Assembly: GCF_004310295.1 (NCBI RefSeq)
Contig: NZ_SISB01000025.1
Coordinates: 1-64,000 of the forward strand
DNA length: 64,000 nucleotides
Reading direction: 5' to 3'
Source of the DNA: Pseudomonas sp. BGI-2
GTDB taxonomy: Bacteria; Pseudomonadota; Gammaproteobacteria; Pseudomonadales; Pseudomonadaceae
Position numbers and translations under genes: made by a program
In this document: positions 34,763 to 43,806 of the stretch, piece by piece
Numbering within the stretch: position 1 is the stretch's first letter
How the letters are laid out: the number at the start of each line of letters is the position of its first letter
Notes under the pieces: generated by a model
Databases searched by the model: none
What the model was told of the DNA's origin: nothing
The model's input: the letters and a program-made list of their open reading frames with translations, nothing else

Positions 34763-34871
34763 ATCTGGATGCAATCTACAAATAACCGGATTAATCTGCT
34801 CGTGCAACCCCCTTTTTCCAATGGCTGCTCACCGCCAGGGGCCGGTTGTTTAGCGCTAAAGGAGTGTTGAG

Positions 34872-35561
34872 ATGACCGAGAAGAAACTCGAGACCACGGT
34901 CGACCGCGTCTACCAAGGGGTTTACGAGGCGATCAGCAAACGTTCGTTGCGTCCCGGGATGAAGCTTGGTGAGGCGTCGCTGGCCGAACTTTTTAATGTC
35001 AGCCGCACGTCGGTTCGTGCCGCGCTCAAGCAATTGGAAGCGGATGGGCTGGTTACCACCGAGCCCAATAAAGGGGCGTCGGTGTCGTTGCCCAGCGACG
35101 AAGAGATTCGCTCGTTGTTCGAAACCCGGCGCTTGATCGAGATCGGCATCGTCAGCGAACTCTGCCGTCGACGTGACACCGCGGTGACCCAGGACCTGCG
35201 CGATCATTTGCTGCTGGAAGATGAAGCGCACCGCAGAGGCGACCATGAACGACTGATTCATCTGCTTGGCGAGTTCCACATCAAACTCGCGCGAAGCCTG
35301 AATAACCCGGTGCTGCTGGACTGGTTCCAGAAGCTGATTTCCCGCGCTTCGCTGTACGCCGCCGCCCTGGATGACGACAGCCACGAGGCGTGTCGCGACG
35401 ACGAGCACCTGCGGCTGATCGAGTACATCGAAGCCGGTAATCAAAGCGCGGCCATCGAACTGACCTGCATGCATTTGAACGGCATCGAGAAGGCCATCCT
35501 CGATGTCGCCGCCACACTCAAAACCGACTACCACCCGTTCAAGCACCTGATCGAGGTCTAA
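34872..35561 (+). CDS. GntR-family regulator, FadR subfamily (FCD domain)
   Basis: A 229-residue protein: winged helix 'RPGMKLGEASLAELFNVSRT' with 'SVRAALKQLEADGLV', then an all-helical FCD domain with metal ligands suggested by 'LIHLLGEFHIKLAR' and 'DDEHLRLIEYIEAG...MHLNGIE'. Divergent from the amidohydrolase/ABC operon and most likely its substrate-responsive repressor. A REPIN-like element follows the stop. Confidence 0.88.
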   Translation: MTEKKLETTVDRVYQGVYEAISKRSLRPGMKLGEASLAELFNVSRTSVRAALKQLEADGLVTTEPNKGASVSLPSDEEIRSLFETRRLIEIGIVSELCRRRDTAVTQDLRDHLLLEDEAHRRGDHERLIHLLGEFHIKLARSLNNPVLLDWFQKLISRASLYAAALDDDSHEACRDDEHLRLIEYIEAGNQSAAIELTCMHLNGIEKAILDVAATLKTDYHPFKHLIEV

Positions 35562-35586
35562 TGATTCACGGCGATATCTGTAGCCG

Positions 35587-35721
35587 TTGTGGCGAGGGGA
35601 TTTATCCCCGTTCGGCTGCGAAGCAGTCGTAAAACCTGAACACACGGTCTATCTGATGCACCGTGTTGTCTGAATTCACGACTGCTTCGCAGCCGAACGG
35701 GGATAAATCCCCTCGCCACAA
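35587..35721. repeat. REPIN-like long inverted repeat, copy 3 (family A)
   Basis: Arms TTGTGGCGAGGGGATTTATC... and ...GATAAATCCCCTCGCCACAA with a core 'gaacacacggtctatctga' almost identical to that of the copy at 13128. The unit is about 135 bases. Confidence 0.92.
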
Positions 35722-35786
35722 GGCAGTTGCGACAGGGGGGGCAGTCAAAACCACAAGAATCCGCAGACCAGAATCGGCTAACCTCT

Positions 35787-38003
35787 ATGAAACCATTGGC
35801 GTCGGCGATGCTCGAAACAAACGGGCCCGCGCCGTCCTCGAGCAGTTGCGACCCCGCACGTCAGCCACTCACAGGGACACAGAGTCAGTCGATGCAGTTT
35901 CTATCTGATAGCCACGGGTGTGCCGGCTGGAACGGTGAAATGGCCGGGCGCATCCGCGCGTTCGACTGGAGCCACACCGAGCTTGGAAACATCGACGCCT
36001 GGCCCGCCAGCCTGTGCAGCGCGGTGCAGCTGATGCTTGCGTCCCCACTGCCGATGGTGATGCTCTGGGGCCGGGCGGGCTACATGATCTATAACGATGC
36101 CTACTCGGTGTTTGCCGGTGGCCGCCATCCGTATCTGCTGGGTGCTCCGGTGGAGCTGGGCTGGCCGGAAGTGGCCGAGTTCAATCGACATGTCGTCGAC
36201 ACCTGCCTGGCGGGTGGCACCTTGTCTTACCGCAATAAAGAGCTGGTGTTGCTAAGAAACGGGATCCCTGAAGACGTCTGGCTGGACCTCTATTACAGCC
36301 CTGTCGCCAATGATGAAGGTTGCCCGGCCGGGGTCATGGCGATGGTGGTCGACACCACTGAGCATGTGATTTCCGAACGTCGTCGCCAGCAAGCCGAAGA
36401 TGCTTATCGCGCCGACAACGAACGGGTGCGCCTGGCGCTCAATGCCGGGGCTTTGCTCGGTTCGTTCGTCTGGGACATCAAGGGCAATGTGCTGTCCGGC
36501 GATGAGCGCTTCGCCCGGACTTTTTCCTACCCCGCCGAGCAGAACCTGGCCGACCTGTGCACCGACATCGCTGAAGCAAAGATTCATCCCGATGACCGCA
36601 ATTGGGTCCAGGAACAGGTCAGTCAATCAGTGGCAACCGGCGAGCCCTTCAATGCCGAGTATCGGGTCCTGCGCCCCGACGGCAGCTATCTGTGGGTGCA
36701 GGCCAGTGGGTGTTGCGAGTTCAACGAGCAGGGCGAGCCATTCCGTTTTCCCGGTGTGTTGATCGACATTCACGAACGCAAGATTGCCGAAGAATCCTTG
36801 CTCAAATTCACCCGCAACCTCGAGCAGCGCGTGGCCGACGAAGTCGATGCGCGGCTGGCCGCTGAAGAGCAACTGCGCCAATCACAGAAGCTCGAAGCCA
36901 TCGGCGGCCTCACCGGAGGTGTGGCCCACGACTTCAATAACCTGCTGCAGGTGATCGCCGGCAACCTGCACTTGCTGGCGCGGCATGAGCCGGACAACGC
37001 CAACGTGCAACGCCGGGTCAGCGCATCGATTGCGGCCGTCGAGCGCGGCGCCAAACTCTCTTCGCAATTGCTCGCGTTTGCCCGCCGCCAACCGTTGTCG
37101 CCGGCGGTGTGCGATCCACAACAGATCTTCGAAGGTCTGGGCGAGCTGTTGCAGCGAGCGTTGGGGGAAACCATCCAGATCGATGTGCAGGTGCCGCAAG
37201 CACCTTGGCACATCAACGTCGACCGCAACCAACTGGAAAATGCCATTCTCAACCTGGCGATCAATGCCCGTGACGCCATGCAGGGCGAGGGGACGATTGA
37301 GCTGAGCGCCGAGAATGTGGCACTCGACCGTAGGTTCTGTGCCGGCAAGGGCATCGTGGCCGGCGAGTATGTGCGTGTCGCGGTGGCTGATACGGGCGCC
37401 GGCATGTCACCCGAAGTGCTCGGGCAGGCATTCGAGCCGTTTTTCACCACCAAGGCCGACGGTCAGGGCACGGGGTTGGGTCTGAGCATGGTGTTCGGCT
37501 TCGTCAAGCAGAGCGGCGGGCACATCGAAATCTCCAGCGTCGTCGGGCAGGGCACTCGGGTGCAACTTTACTTTCCACGCAGCCTGCGAGCTTTGCCCAG
37601 TGAAACAACGGTGCGGGATTTACCCCGCCGGGGCGGGCACGAAACCATTCTGGTGGTCGAGGACAACGAAGCGGTGCGCAGCTCGGCGGTGGAGTTACTG
37701 CGCGAAGAGGGCTATCAGGTCCTGACCGCGGCCAACGGCGACCAGGCGATGCAGATGTTGCTGGAGGGGGTGGAGGTGAACCTGATTTTCACCGATGTGG
37801 TCATGCCCGGCCTGATCAAAAGCTCGGACCTGGCGGCCTGGGCCAAGGTGCAAAATCCCCCGGTGGCGGTGCTGTTTACCTCCGGCCACACCCGGGACAT
37901 CATCTCGCGCAATCACCAGCTCAGCCCCGATACCCATCTGCTGAGCAAACCGTATGGGCCCGAAGCACTGACACACATGATCCACACCGTCCTCAGCGGC
38001 TAA
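35787..38003 (+). CDS. Hybrid PAS sensor histidine kinase with receiver domain
   Basis: A 738-residue soluble protein. An N-terminal PAS domain of the 'FDWSHTELGNIDAWPASLC' type, a second PAS/PAC ('EYRVLRPDGSYLWVQASG'), a HisKA phospho-acceptor in 'GGVAHDFNNLLQ', an HATPase with 'FEPFFTTKADGQGTGLGLSM', and a C-terminal receiver with Asp in 'IFTDVVMPG'. There is no membrane segment, so it is a cytoplasmic sensor. The start is uncertain; an ATG at 35892 (MQFLSD) is a good alternative. No separate response regulator is adjacent. Confidence 0.85.
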   Translation: MKPLASAMLETNGPAPSSSSCDPARQPLTGTQSQSMQFLSDSHGCAGWNGEMAGRIRAFDWSHTELGNIDAWPASLCSAVQLMLASPLPMVMLWGRAGYMIYNDAYSVFAGGRHPYLLGAPVELGWPEVAEFNRHVVDTCLAGGTLSYRNKELVLLRNGIPEDVWLDLYYSPVANDEGCPAGVMAMVVDTTEHVISERRRQQAEDAYRADNERVRLALNAGALLGSFVWDIKGNVLSGDERFARTFSYPAEQNLADLCTDIAEAKIHPDDRNWVQEQVSQSVATGEPFNAEYRVLRPDGSYLWVQASGCCEFNEQGEPFRFPGVLIDIHERKIAEESLLKFTRNLEQRVADEVDARLAAEEQLRQSQKLEAIGGLTGGVAHDFNNLLQVIAGNLHLLARHEPDNANVQRRVSASIAAVERGAKLSSQLLAFARRQPLSPAVCDPQQIFEGLGELLQRALGETIQIDVQVPQAPWHINVDRNQLENAILNLAINARDAMQGEGTIELSAENVALDRRFCAGKGIVAGEYVRVAVADTGAGMSPEVLGQAFEPFFTTKADGQGTGLGLSMVFGFVKQSGGHIEISSVVGQGTRVQLYFPRSLRALPSETTVRDLPRRGGHETILVVEDNEAVRSSAVELLREEGYQVLTAANGDQAMQMLLEGVEVNLIFTDVVMPGLIKSSDLAAWAKVQNPPVAVLFTSGHTRDIISRNHQLSPDTHLLSKPYGPEALTHMIHTVLSG

Positions 38004-38035
38004 CCACATCCAATGTGGGAATATCCCCTGTTGAT

Positions 38036-38143
38036 GATCGTTCCCACGCTCTGCGTGGGAATGCCTCATGTGACGCTCTGCGTCACGCTTATGGGACGCG
38101 GAGCGTCCCGGGCTGCATTCCCACGCGGAGCGTGGGAATGATC
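38036..38143. repeat. Composite hairpin repeat, family C copy 3
   Basis: A 108-bp element bounded by GATCGTTCCCACGCTCTGCG and CGCGGAGCGTGGGAATGATC, with inner hairpins 'tgacgctctgcgtca' and 'gggacgcggagcgtccc'. It is followed immediately by a single family B half-site (38154-38181). Confidence 0.9.
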
Positions 38144-38153
38144 AGGTCACGGC

Positions 38154-38181
38154 TATCGCGAGCAGGCTCACTCCTACAGGG
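38154..38181. repeat. Single REP half-site, family B
   Basis: TATCGCGAGCAGGCTCACTC then CTACAGGG: one unpaired arm of the family B hairpin, just upstream of the UvrA-like gene. Confidence 0.75.
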
Positions 38182-38218
38182 TTTTGTGTTTTTTTCTGCA
38201 ATCTAATAAGGGCTCCCG

Positions 38219-40846
38219 ATGACTTCCACGCGCACCTCCAATCCTCCTTCCGGCATGGTCAGGGTACGCGGTGCCCGGGAACACAATCTCAAGAACATTG
38301 ACGTCGACATTCCCCGGGACGCACTGGTGGTGTTCACCGGCGTCTCGGGTTCGGGCAAGTCGTCGCTGGCGTTTTCCACCCTGTATGCCGAAGCGCAGCG
38401 ACGCTATTTCGAATCCGTGGCGCCGTATGCGCGGCGGCTGATCGATCAGGTCGGTGTGCCGGACGTGGATTCCATCGAAGGCCTGCCACCGGCCGTGGCC
38501 CTGCAACAGCAGCGCGGCACACCGAGTACGCGGTCTTCGGTGGGCAGCGTGACGACGCTGTCGAGCTTGATCCGTATGCTGTACTCCCGGGCCGGCAGCT
38601 ATCCGTCGGGGCAGCCGATGCTGTACGCCGAGGACTTTTCGCCCAACACACCTCAAGGCGCCTGCCCCGAATGTCATGGTTTGGGCCGGGTCTATGAAGT
38701 CACCGAAGCCTTGATGGTCCCGGACCCGAGCCTGACCCTCCGCCAGCGCGCGGTGGCTTCCTGGCCCACGGCGTGGCAAGGACAAAACCTGCGCGACATC
38801 CTGGTGACGATGGGCTACGACGTTGATAAACCCTGGCGCGATCTGCCGAAAAAGCAGCGTGACTGGATCCTCTTCACCGAGGAAACACCGACCGTTCCGG
38901 TGTATGCCGGGCTCACCCCCGAAGAAACCAAAGTCGCGCTCAAACGCAAAATGGAGCCCAGCTATCAGGGCACGTTCACCGGCGCCCGACGCTACATCTT
39001 GCACACGTTCAGTCACTCCCAAAGTGCGCTGATGAAGAAGCGCGTCGCGCAATTCATGCTCGGCAGCCCGTGCCCGTTGTGCGACGGCAAACGGCTCAAG
39101 CGCGAGGCGTTGTCGGTGACCTTTGCCGGCTACGACATCGGCGAGCTGTCGCAGATGCCGTTGCTGCAAGTGGCCGAGGTGCTGAAGCCCGTGGCGGCCC
39201 ACAGTTACCTGGAACAGGCCGAGGAGGCGGGCGAAGTGTTGACTCACAGCCAGACGCGCGAGGCCCGTGAACAGCGCGTAGCCCACGGCGCCAGCGCTCA
39301 TGCCAACGCGCCGGACGTGCGGCACACGCCTAACCTGTCGGTGGAGAAACGCCTGGCCGCGCAACGGATCGCTCAGGATTTGCTGGAGCGGGTCAGCACC
39401 CTGACCGACCTGGGCCTTGGTTATCTGGCCCTTGAGCGCAGCACGCCGACCTTGTCGTCCGGCGAGTTGCAGCGACTGCGCCTGGCCACTCAATTGGGCT
39501 CGCAATTGTTCGGCGTGATCTACGTGCTGGATGAGCCGTCGGCCGGTCTGCACCCGGCGGATGGCGAAGCGCTGTTTGAAGCGCTGCAACGCTTGAAGGC
39601 TGCCGGCAACACGCTGTTTGTGGTTGAGCACGATCTGGAAACCATGCGTCGTGCAGACTGGCTGATCGATGTCGGCCCGGCGGCGGGTGAGCATGGCGGG
39701 CGGATTCTGTACAGCGGACCGCCCCAGGGGTTGGCCGAGGTCAAAGACTCGCAGACTCGTGCCTATCTTTTTGCCGAGCAGATTACTGATGCCAGAACCC
39801 AGCGCAAGGCGACCGATTGGCTGCGCCTGGAAGGCATCACGCGCAACAACCTGAACGACCTCGGCGTCGAGTTCCCCCTGGGGTGTTTTACCTCGGTGAC
39901 CGGTGTTTCCGGTTCCGGCAAATCAAGCCTGGTCAGTCAAGCCTTGCTGGAACTGGTGGGTGCGCATCTGGGGCGTGCCGCCAGCGGCAGCGAGCCTGAA
40001 GAGTTGAGCCTTGAGGACGATGCGCCGCAAGTCAGCGGCGGTCAGGTCACGGCAGGGCTGGGATCGATCAAGCGCCTGGTGCAGGTCGATCAGAAACCCA
40101 TCGGCCGCACGCCGCGCTCGAACCTGGCGACGTACACCGGGCTGTTCGACAACGTGCGCAAACTGTACGCCGCCACACCCCAGGCCCAGGCCGAGGGTTA
40201 TGACGCCGGGCAGTTCTCTTTCAACGTCGCCAAGGGCCGTTGCCCGACCTGCGAAGGTGAAGGCTTTGTCAGCGTCGAGTTGCTGTTCATGCCCAGCGTC
40301 TATGCGCCATGCCCGACGTGTCATGGCGCTCGCTACAACCCCGAGACGCTGGCGATCATCTGGCAAGATCTGAACATTGCGCAGGTGTTGCAGTTGACGG
40401 TGGACGAAGCGGTCGAGGTGTTCGCCGAGCAGCCGGGCATTCGCCGATCCCTGGAAGTGCTGCGCGATATCGGCCTGGGCTATCTGCGCCTCGGCCAGCC
40501 GGCAACGGAGCTCTCGGGGGGCGAAGCCCAGCGCATCAAACTGGCGACCGAGCTGCAACGCAACCCGCGTGGGGCGACGTTGTACGTGCTCGACGAACCG
40601 ACCACAGGCTTGCATCCACGGGACGTTGACCGGCTGCTTGAGCAGTTGAATACGCTGGTGGCGGCGGGGCACACGGTGGTTGTTGTGGAGCATGAAATGC
40701 GCGTGGTTGCGCAGAGTGACTGGGTGATTGATATCGGGCCGGGGGCGGGGGATCAGGGTGGGAAAATTGTCGTGACCGGCACGCCGCAGAAAGTAGCGAA
40801 GAGCAAGAAGAGCCGGACGGCGCCCTTCCTGGCCCGTGTCCTATGA
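38219..40846 (+). CDS. UvrA-like ABC ATPase (class II UvrA)
   Basis: An 875-residue protein with two ABC modules: Walker A 'GVSGSGKSSLAF' and 'GVSGSGKSSLVS', signatures 'LSSGELQRLRLA' and 'LSGGEAQRIKLA', Walker B 'VIYVLDEPSAGLH' and 'LYVLDEPTTGLH'. UvrA zinc-finger text is present: 'CPECHGLGRV', 'CPLCDGKRLKREA' and 'CPTCEGEGF...CPTCHG'. It is shorter than housekeeping UvrA (about 940) and matches the UvrA2/DrrC-like group linked to DNA-binding drug tolerance. No damage-inducible box is seen upstream. Confidence 0.9.
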   Translation: MTSTRTSNPPSGMVRVRGAREHNLKNIDVDIPRDALVVFTGVSGSGKSSLAFSTLYAEAQRRYFESVAPYARRLIDQVGVPDVDSIEGLPPAVALQQQRGTPSTRSSVGSVTTLSSLIRMLYSRAGSYPSGQPMLYAEDFSPNTPQGACPECHGLGRVYEVTEALMVPDPSLTLRQRAVASWPTAWQGQNLRDILVTMGYDVDKPWRDLPKKQRDWILFTEETPTVPVYAGLTPEETKVALKRKMEPSYQGTFTGARRYILHTFSHSQSALMKKRVAQFMLGSPCPLCDGKRLKREALSVTFAGYDIGELSQMPLLQVAEVLKPVAAHSYLEQAEEAGEVLTHSQTREAREQRVAHGASAHANAPDVRHTPNLSVEKRLAAQRIAQDLLERVSTLTDLGLGYLALERSTPTLSSGELQRLRLATQLGSQLFGVIYVLDEPSAGLHPADGEALFEALQRLKAAGNTLFVVEHDLETMRRADWLIDVGPAAGEHGGRILYSGPPQGLAEVKDSQTRAYLFAEQITDARTQRKATDWLRLEGITRNNLNDLGVEFPLGCFTSVTGVSGSGKSSLVSQALLELVGAHLGRAASGSEPEELSLEDDAPQVSGGQVTAGLGSIKRLVQVDQKPIGRTPRSNLATYTGLFDNVRKLYAATPQAQAEGYDAGQFSFNVAKGRCPTCEGEGFVSVELLFMPSVYAPCPTCHGARYNPETLAIIWQDLNIAQVLQLTVDEAVEVFAEQPGIRRSLEVLRDIGLGYLRLGQPATELSGGEAQRIKLATELQRNPRGATLYVLDEPTTGLHPRDVDRLLEQLNTLVAAGHTVVVVEHEMRVVAQSDWVIDIGPGAGDQGGKIVVTGTPQKVAKSKKSRTAPFLARVL

Positions 40847-40952
40847 TCGTTCCCACGCTCCGCGTGGGAATGCCTCACCGGACGCTCTGCGTCCGCTTCT
40901 GGGACGCGGAGCGTCCCTGGGCTGCATTCCCACGCAGAGCGTGGGAACGATC
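40845..40952. repeat. Composite hairpin repeat, family C copy 4
   Basis: A 108-bp element starting within the stop codon of the UvrA-like gene: GATCGTTCCCACGCTCCGCG ... CGCAGAGCGTGGGAACGATC, with inner hairpins as in the other copies. It separates two convergent genes and may serve both as 3' end. Confidence 0.92.
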
Positions 40953-40997
40953 AGTATAGGTGTGGTGGTTTTACTGGCCTGATCGCGAGCAGGCCTG

Positions 40998-42941
40998 TCA
41001 GGCGCGGTCGATCGTGCGTCGGACCTTGTCCAACAGCTCATTAATCTGAAACGGCTTGATCAGCATGTCCATGCCTTCGCCCAGGAACACCTGACGGTTG
41101 AGTGCGTTCTCTGCGTAGCCGGTCATGAACAGAATCGGTAATCCTTCACGCCAACTCCGGGCAACATCGGCCAGTTCACGACCATTCATGCGCGGCAGGC
41201 CCACGTCGGTCAGCATCAGATCAATCGAGGGGTCGTTTTGCAGGCGCTCCAGGGCGCCTTCAATATCGCCCACTTGGGTGCAGCGGTAACCAGCATCCAC
41301 CAACACTTCGGCAACGAACATGCGCACCGACGGCATGTCTTCGACAATCAACACATGCTCACCCAAGCCCTGTTGATCCAATGACGCCTGTTCCGATTCA
41401 GTGGTGGTCGGATCGGCACTGGCGGGCAGCATGATGGTCACTTCGGTGCCACGGCGGGCCACGCTGCGGATGTGCGCATCGCCACCCGATTGCCGGGCGA
41501 ACCCGTAAATGCTCGACAACCCCAACCCGGTGCCCTGGCCCAGTGGCTTGGTGGTAAAAAACGGGTCGAACACCTTGTCGATCACATTGTGTTCGATGCC
41601 CGTCCCGTCATCGCGCACGGACAGTGCAACATACGCCCCGTCCGCCAGTTTCAGATCACCGCGTGAATACGCCGCGTAGGTGCTGACCCAGATATTCCCG
41701 CCCTGCGGCAGCGCATCGCGCGCGTTGATCACCAGGTTGAGTACGGCGCTTTCCAGCTGGATTGGGTCGACCAGGGCAATCGCGGCTTTGGAGGTCAGTT
41801 CGAGTTTCAGCGCAATGTGTTCGCCGATGGTGCGCGCCAGCAATTCTTCGAGGGAACGAATATGTTCGTTGATGTCCACCGGCCGGGTATTGAGCGGCTG
41901 CTGGCGGGCGAATGCCAGCAAGCGGTGGGTCAGGGAGGCGGCGCTCATGGCCGAGTTCAGCGCCGCTTCGGCATAGAACTGGACCTTGTCGGTACGCGAA
42001 TCGGCCACCCGTTTCTGGATCAATTCCAGGCTGGTGATGATGCCGGTCAGCAGGTTGTTGAAGTCATGGGCGATGCCGCCGGTCAACTTGCCCAGTGCGT
42101 CCATTTTCTGCACTTGCAGCAACTGGCTCTCGGTGCGCACGCGCGCGGCGATCTCGTGTTCCAGTTGCAACGTGGTGTCGTCGAGCTGGGCCAGGTGCGA
42201 GCGTTCGCGATGGCGATGCTCGGTGACGTCCTCCACGAACACCAGGCTCAGTTCAGGGGTGCGATACGGAGAAATTTGCCACTCAGTTTCCCGCAGTTCC
42301 CCCTCGATCCGCATATTCAGCGTGCCTTTCCAGCGTTCACCCGCTGTCAGGCGCAGGCGCAGTTCATTGAGGATCGCTTGCTGTTGGTCGGCGAAGCATT
42401 CGCGCAAGGTGTCCGGGTCGCGGTTGTCCTGAATCAATCGGGAGAAGGCATGGTTGCATTCGTGGACTTTGAACTGGGCGTCCAGCACCGCGATGGGTGC
42501 CGAGACATTGACGAAAATCTCGCGAAAACGCGCCTCGCTTTCACGCAGGGCGTTTTCCGTATCACGTACCCGCAGCAGGGTGCGCAGGGTCGCCAGCAAA
42601 ACGTCCGGGTCCACGGGATGGATCAGGTAGGCATCGGCCCCGGCGTCCAGGCCGGTGATGATGTCACCGGTCTGGATCGACGCCGCCGACACGTGAATTA
42701 CCGGCAGCAACGCCGTGGCGGGTTCCGAGCGCAGTTTACGGACAATGTCGAAGCCGCTCATGTCGGGCAGATTGACGTCCAGAATCAACGCATCGATCAA
42801 TTCGCTGTCGATCAGCGCCAGGCCGTCGCCGCCGGTCCCGGCCTCCAGCACGATGTAGCCGTGCGGCTCCAGGCGTCGGCGGAGGGCGTAGCGAGTGGCG
42901 ACGTTGTCGTCGACGATCAACAGGCGAATGTCACGTTTCAT
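40998..42941 (-). CDS. Hybrid response regulator/sensor histidine kinase (REC-PAS-kinase-REC)
   Basis: A 647-residue protein. N-terminal receiver ('DALILDVNLPDMSGFD'), PAS-like region around residues 140-260 ('APIAVLDAQFKVHECNHAFS'), HisKA 'GGIAHDFNNLLTGI', HATPase 'FDPFFTTKPLGQGTGLGLSS', and a second receiver ('LMLTDVGLPRMNGREL'). Last gene of the stressosome operon; its start overlaps the kinase gene upstream by 11 bases. It is the likely final output of that signalling unit, although no DNA-binding domain is present. Confidence 0.88.
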   Translation of the reverse strand: MKRDIRLLIVDDNVATRYALRRRLEPHGYIVLEAGTGGDGLALIDSELIDALILDVNLPDMSGFDIVRKLRSEPATALLPVIHVSAASIQTGDIITGLDAGADAYLIHPVDPDVLLATLRTLLRVRDTENALRESEARFREIFVNVSAPIAVLDAQFKVHECNHAFSRLIQDNRDPDTLRECFADQQQAILNELRLRLTAGERWKGTLNMRIEGELRETEWQISPYRTPELSLVFVEDVTEHRHRERSHLAQLDDTTLQLEHEIAARVRTESQLLQVQKMDALGKLTGGIAHDFNNLLTGIITSLELIQKRVADSRTDKVQFYAEAALNSAMSAASLTHRLLAFARQQPLNTRPVDINEHIRSLEELLARTIGEHIALKLELTSKAAIALVDPIQLESAVLNLVINARDALPQGGNIWVSTYAAYSRGDLKLADGAYVALSVRDDGTGIEHNVIDKVFDPFFTTKPLGQGTGLGLSSIYGFARQSGGDAHIRSVARRGTEVTIMLPASADPTTTESEQASLDQQGLGEHVLIVEDMPSVRMFVAEVLVDAGYRCTQVGDIEGALERLQNDPSIDLMLTDVGLPRMNGRELADVARSWREGLPILFMTGYAENALNRQVFLGEGMDMLIKPFQINELLDKVRRTIDRA

Positions 42942-43806
42942 CGGCAGGCTCCATGGCGATGGCCAGCGGGATGATCACGAAAAAGGTCGAACCGACCCCG
43001 GGAGTACTCTCGACCCCGACCTCGCCACCCAGTAGTTCGGCGAAGCGTTTGCACAAAGACAAGCCCAGACCGGTACCGCGCAAGCGTTTTTGCAGGGGCG
43101 AATCGACTTGGGAAAAGTCCTCGAACAATGCGCCATGTAGCTCGGCAGCGATACCTATTCCTGTATCGGTGACGGCAAAGCGTACCTGGCTGGCGCCTTC
43201 GAGGGAGGCCGAAACCCGCACTTCACCGCGGGTGGTGAATTTCAGCGAATTGGAAATGAAGTTGCGCAGGATCTGCGCCAGCTTCTTGTCATCGGTGTAC
43301 AGGCGCGGCAGACCGACCGGTTCTTCGAAGATCAGGTCCACCGCCGAAGCGTCGACGATCGGGCGAAACATGCCGCGCAGGGCGGCGAACAAGTCGAACA
43401 TGTCGAACCAGGCGGGCGAGATGGTGATACGCCCGGCCTCGATTTTCGCAAGGTCCAGCAAGTCGTCGACCATGTCGCTCAGCTCCCGCGCGGCGGTGCT
43501 GACGAACGCGACCTGCTTGTGTTGCTCGGGGCTCAGCGGGCCGTCGAGTTCATCGTTCAGCAGGCTGGCGATGCTCAGGATCGAGCCTAGCGGCGTGCGA
43601 AACTCGTGACTCATGTACGACAGGAAGCGGCTTTTGAGGTCCGACGCCTGACGCAGTTCTTCAGCCTGGGTGTCGAGCTCGGCATACAACGCGAGCACGC
43701 CCTGATTGGTTTCGTCGAGCTCTTCGCGCAGCGCTGCGGTTTCGTTCTGCAAGCGCTCGATCAGCGCCTGGGGTTCGTCGATCGGCGGCATGGGCGACTT
43801 AGCCAT
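42931..43806 (-). CDS. Sensor histidine kinase of the stressosome operon
   Basis: A 291-residue soluble kinase. An N-terminal coiled coil ('RLQNETAALREELDETNQGV'), HisKA with 'FLSYMSHEFRTPLGSI', and HATPase with 'FISNSLKFTT' and 'GTGLGLSLCKRF'. It has no membrane or sensor domain, so its input is probably protein-borne, via the coiled coil and RsbT/RsbX-like partners. It overlaps both neighbours by 8-11 bases. Confidence 0.88.
   Translation of the reverse strand: MAKSPMPPIDEPQALIERLQNETAALREELDETNQGVLALYAELDTQAEELRQASDLKSRFLSYMSHEFRTPLGSILSIASLLNDELDGPLSPEQHKQVAFVSTAARELSDMVDDLLDLAKIEAGRITISPAWFDMFDLFAALRGMFRPIVDASAVDLIFEEPVGLPRLYTDDKKLAQILRNFISNSLKFTTRGEVRVSASLEGASQVRFAVTDTGIGIAAELHGALFEDFSQVDSPLQKRLRGTGLGLSLCKRFAELLGGEVGVESTPGVGSTFFVIIPLAIAMEPADET

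Noticed and set aside
35727..35786. Upstream extension of the hybrid kinase into the REPIN-like repeat
   Set aside because: The frame is open, but it would encode repeat-flanking sequence and no domain; the ATG at 35787 or 35892 is more likely.
38174..39694. 506-codon minus-strand frame antisense to the UvrA-like gene
   Set aside because: The plus strand encodes ABC and zinc-finger motifs; the antisense frame has none.
41817..42974. 385-codon plus-strand frame antisense to the hybrid kinase
   Set aside because: Shadow frame; the sense strand has full REC, HisKA and HATPase motifs.
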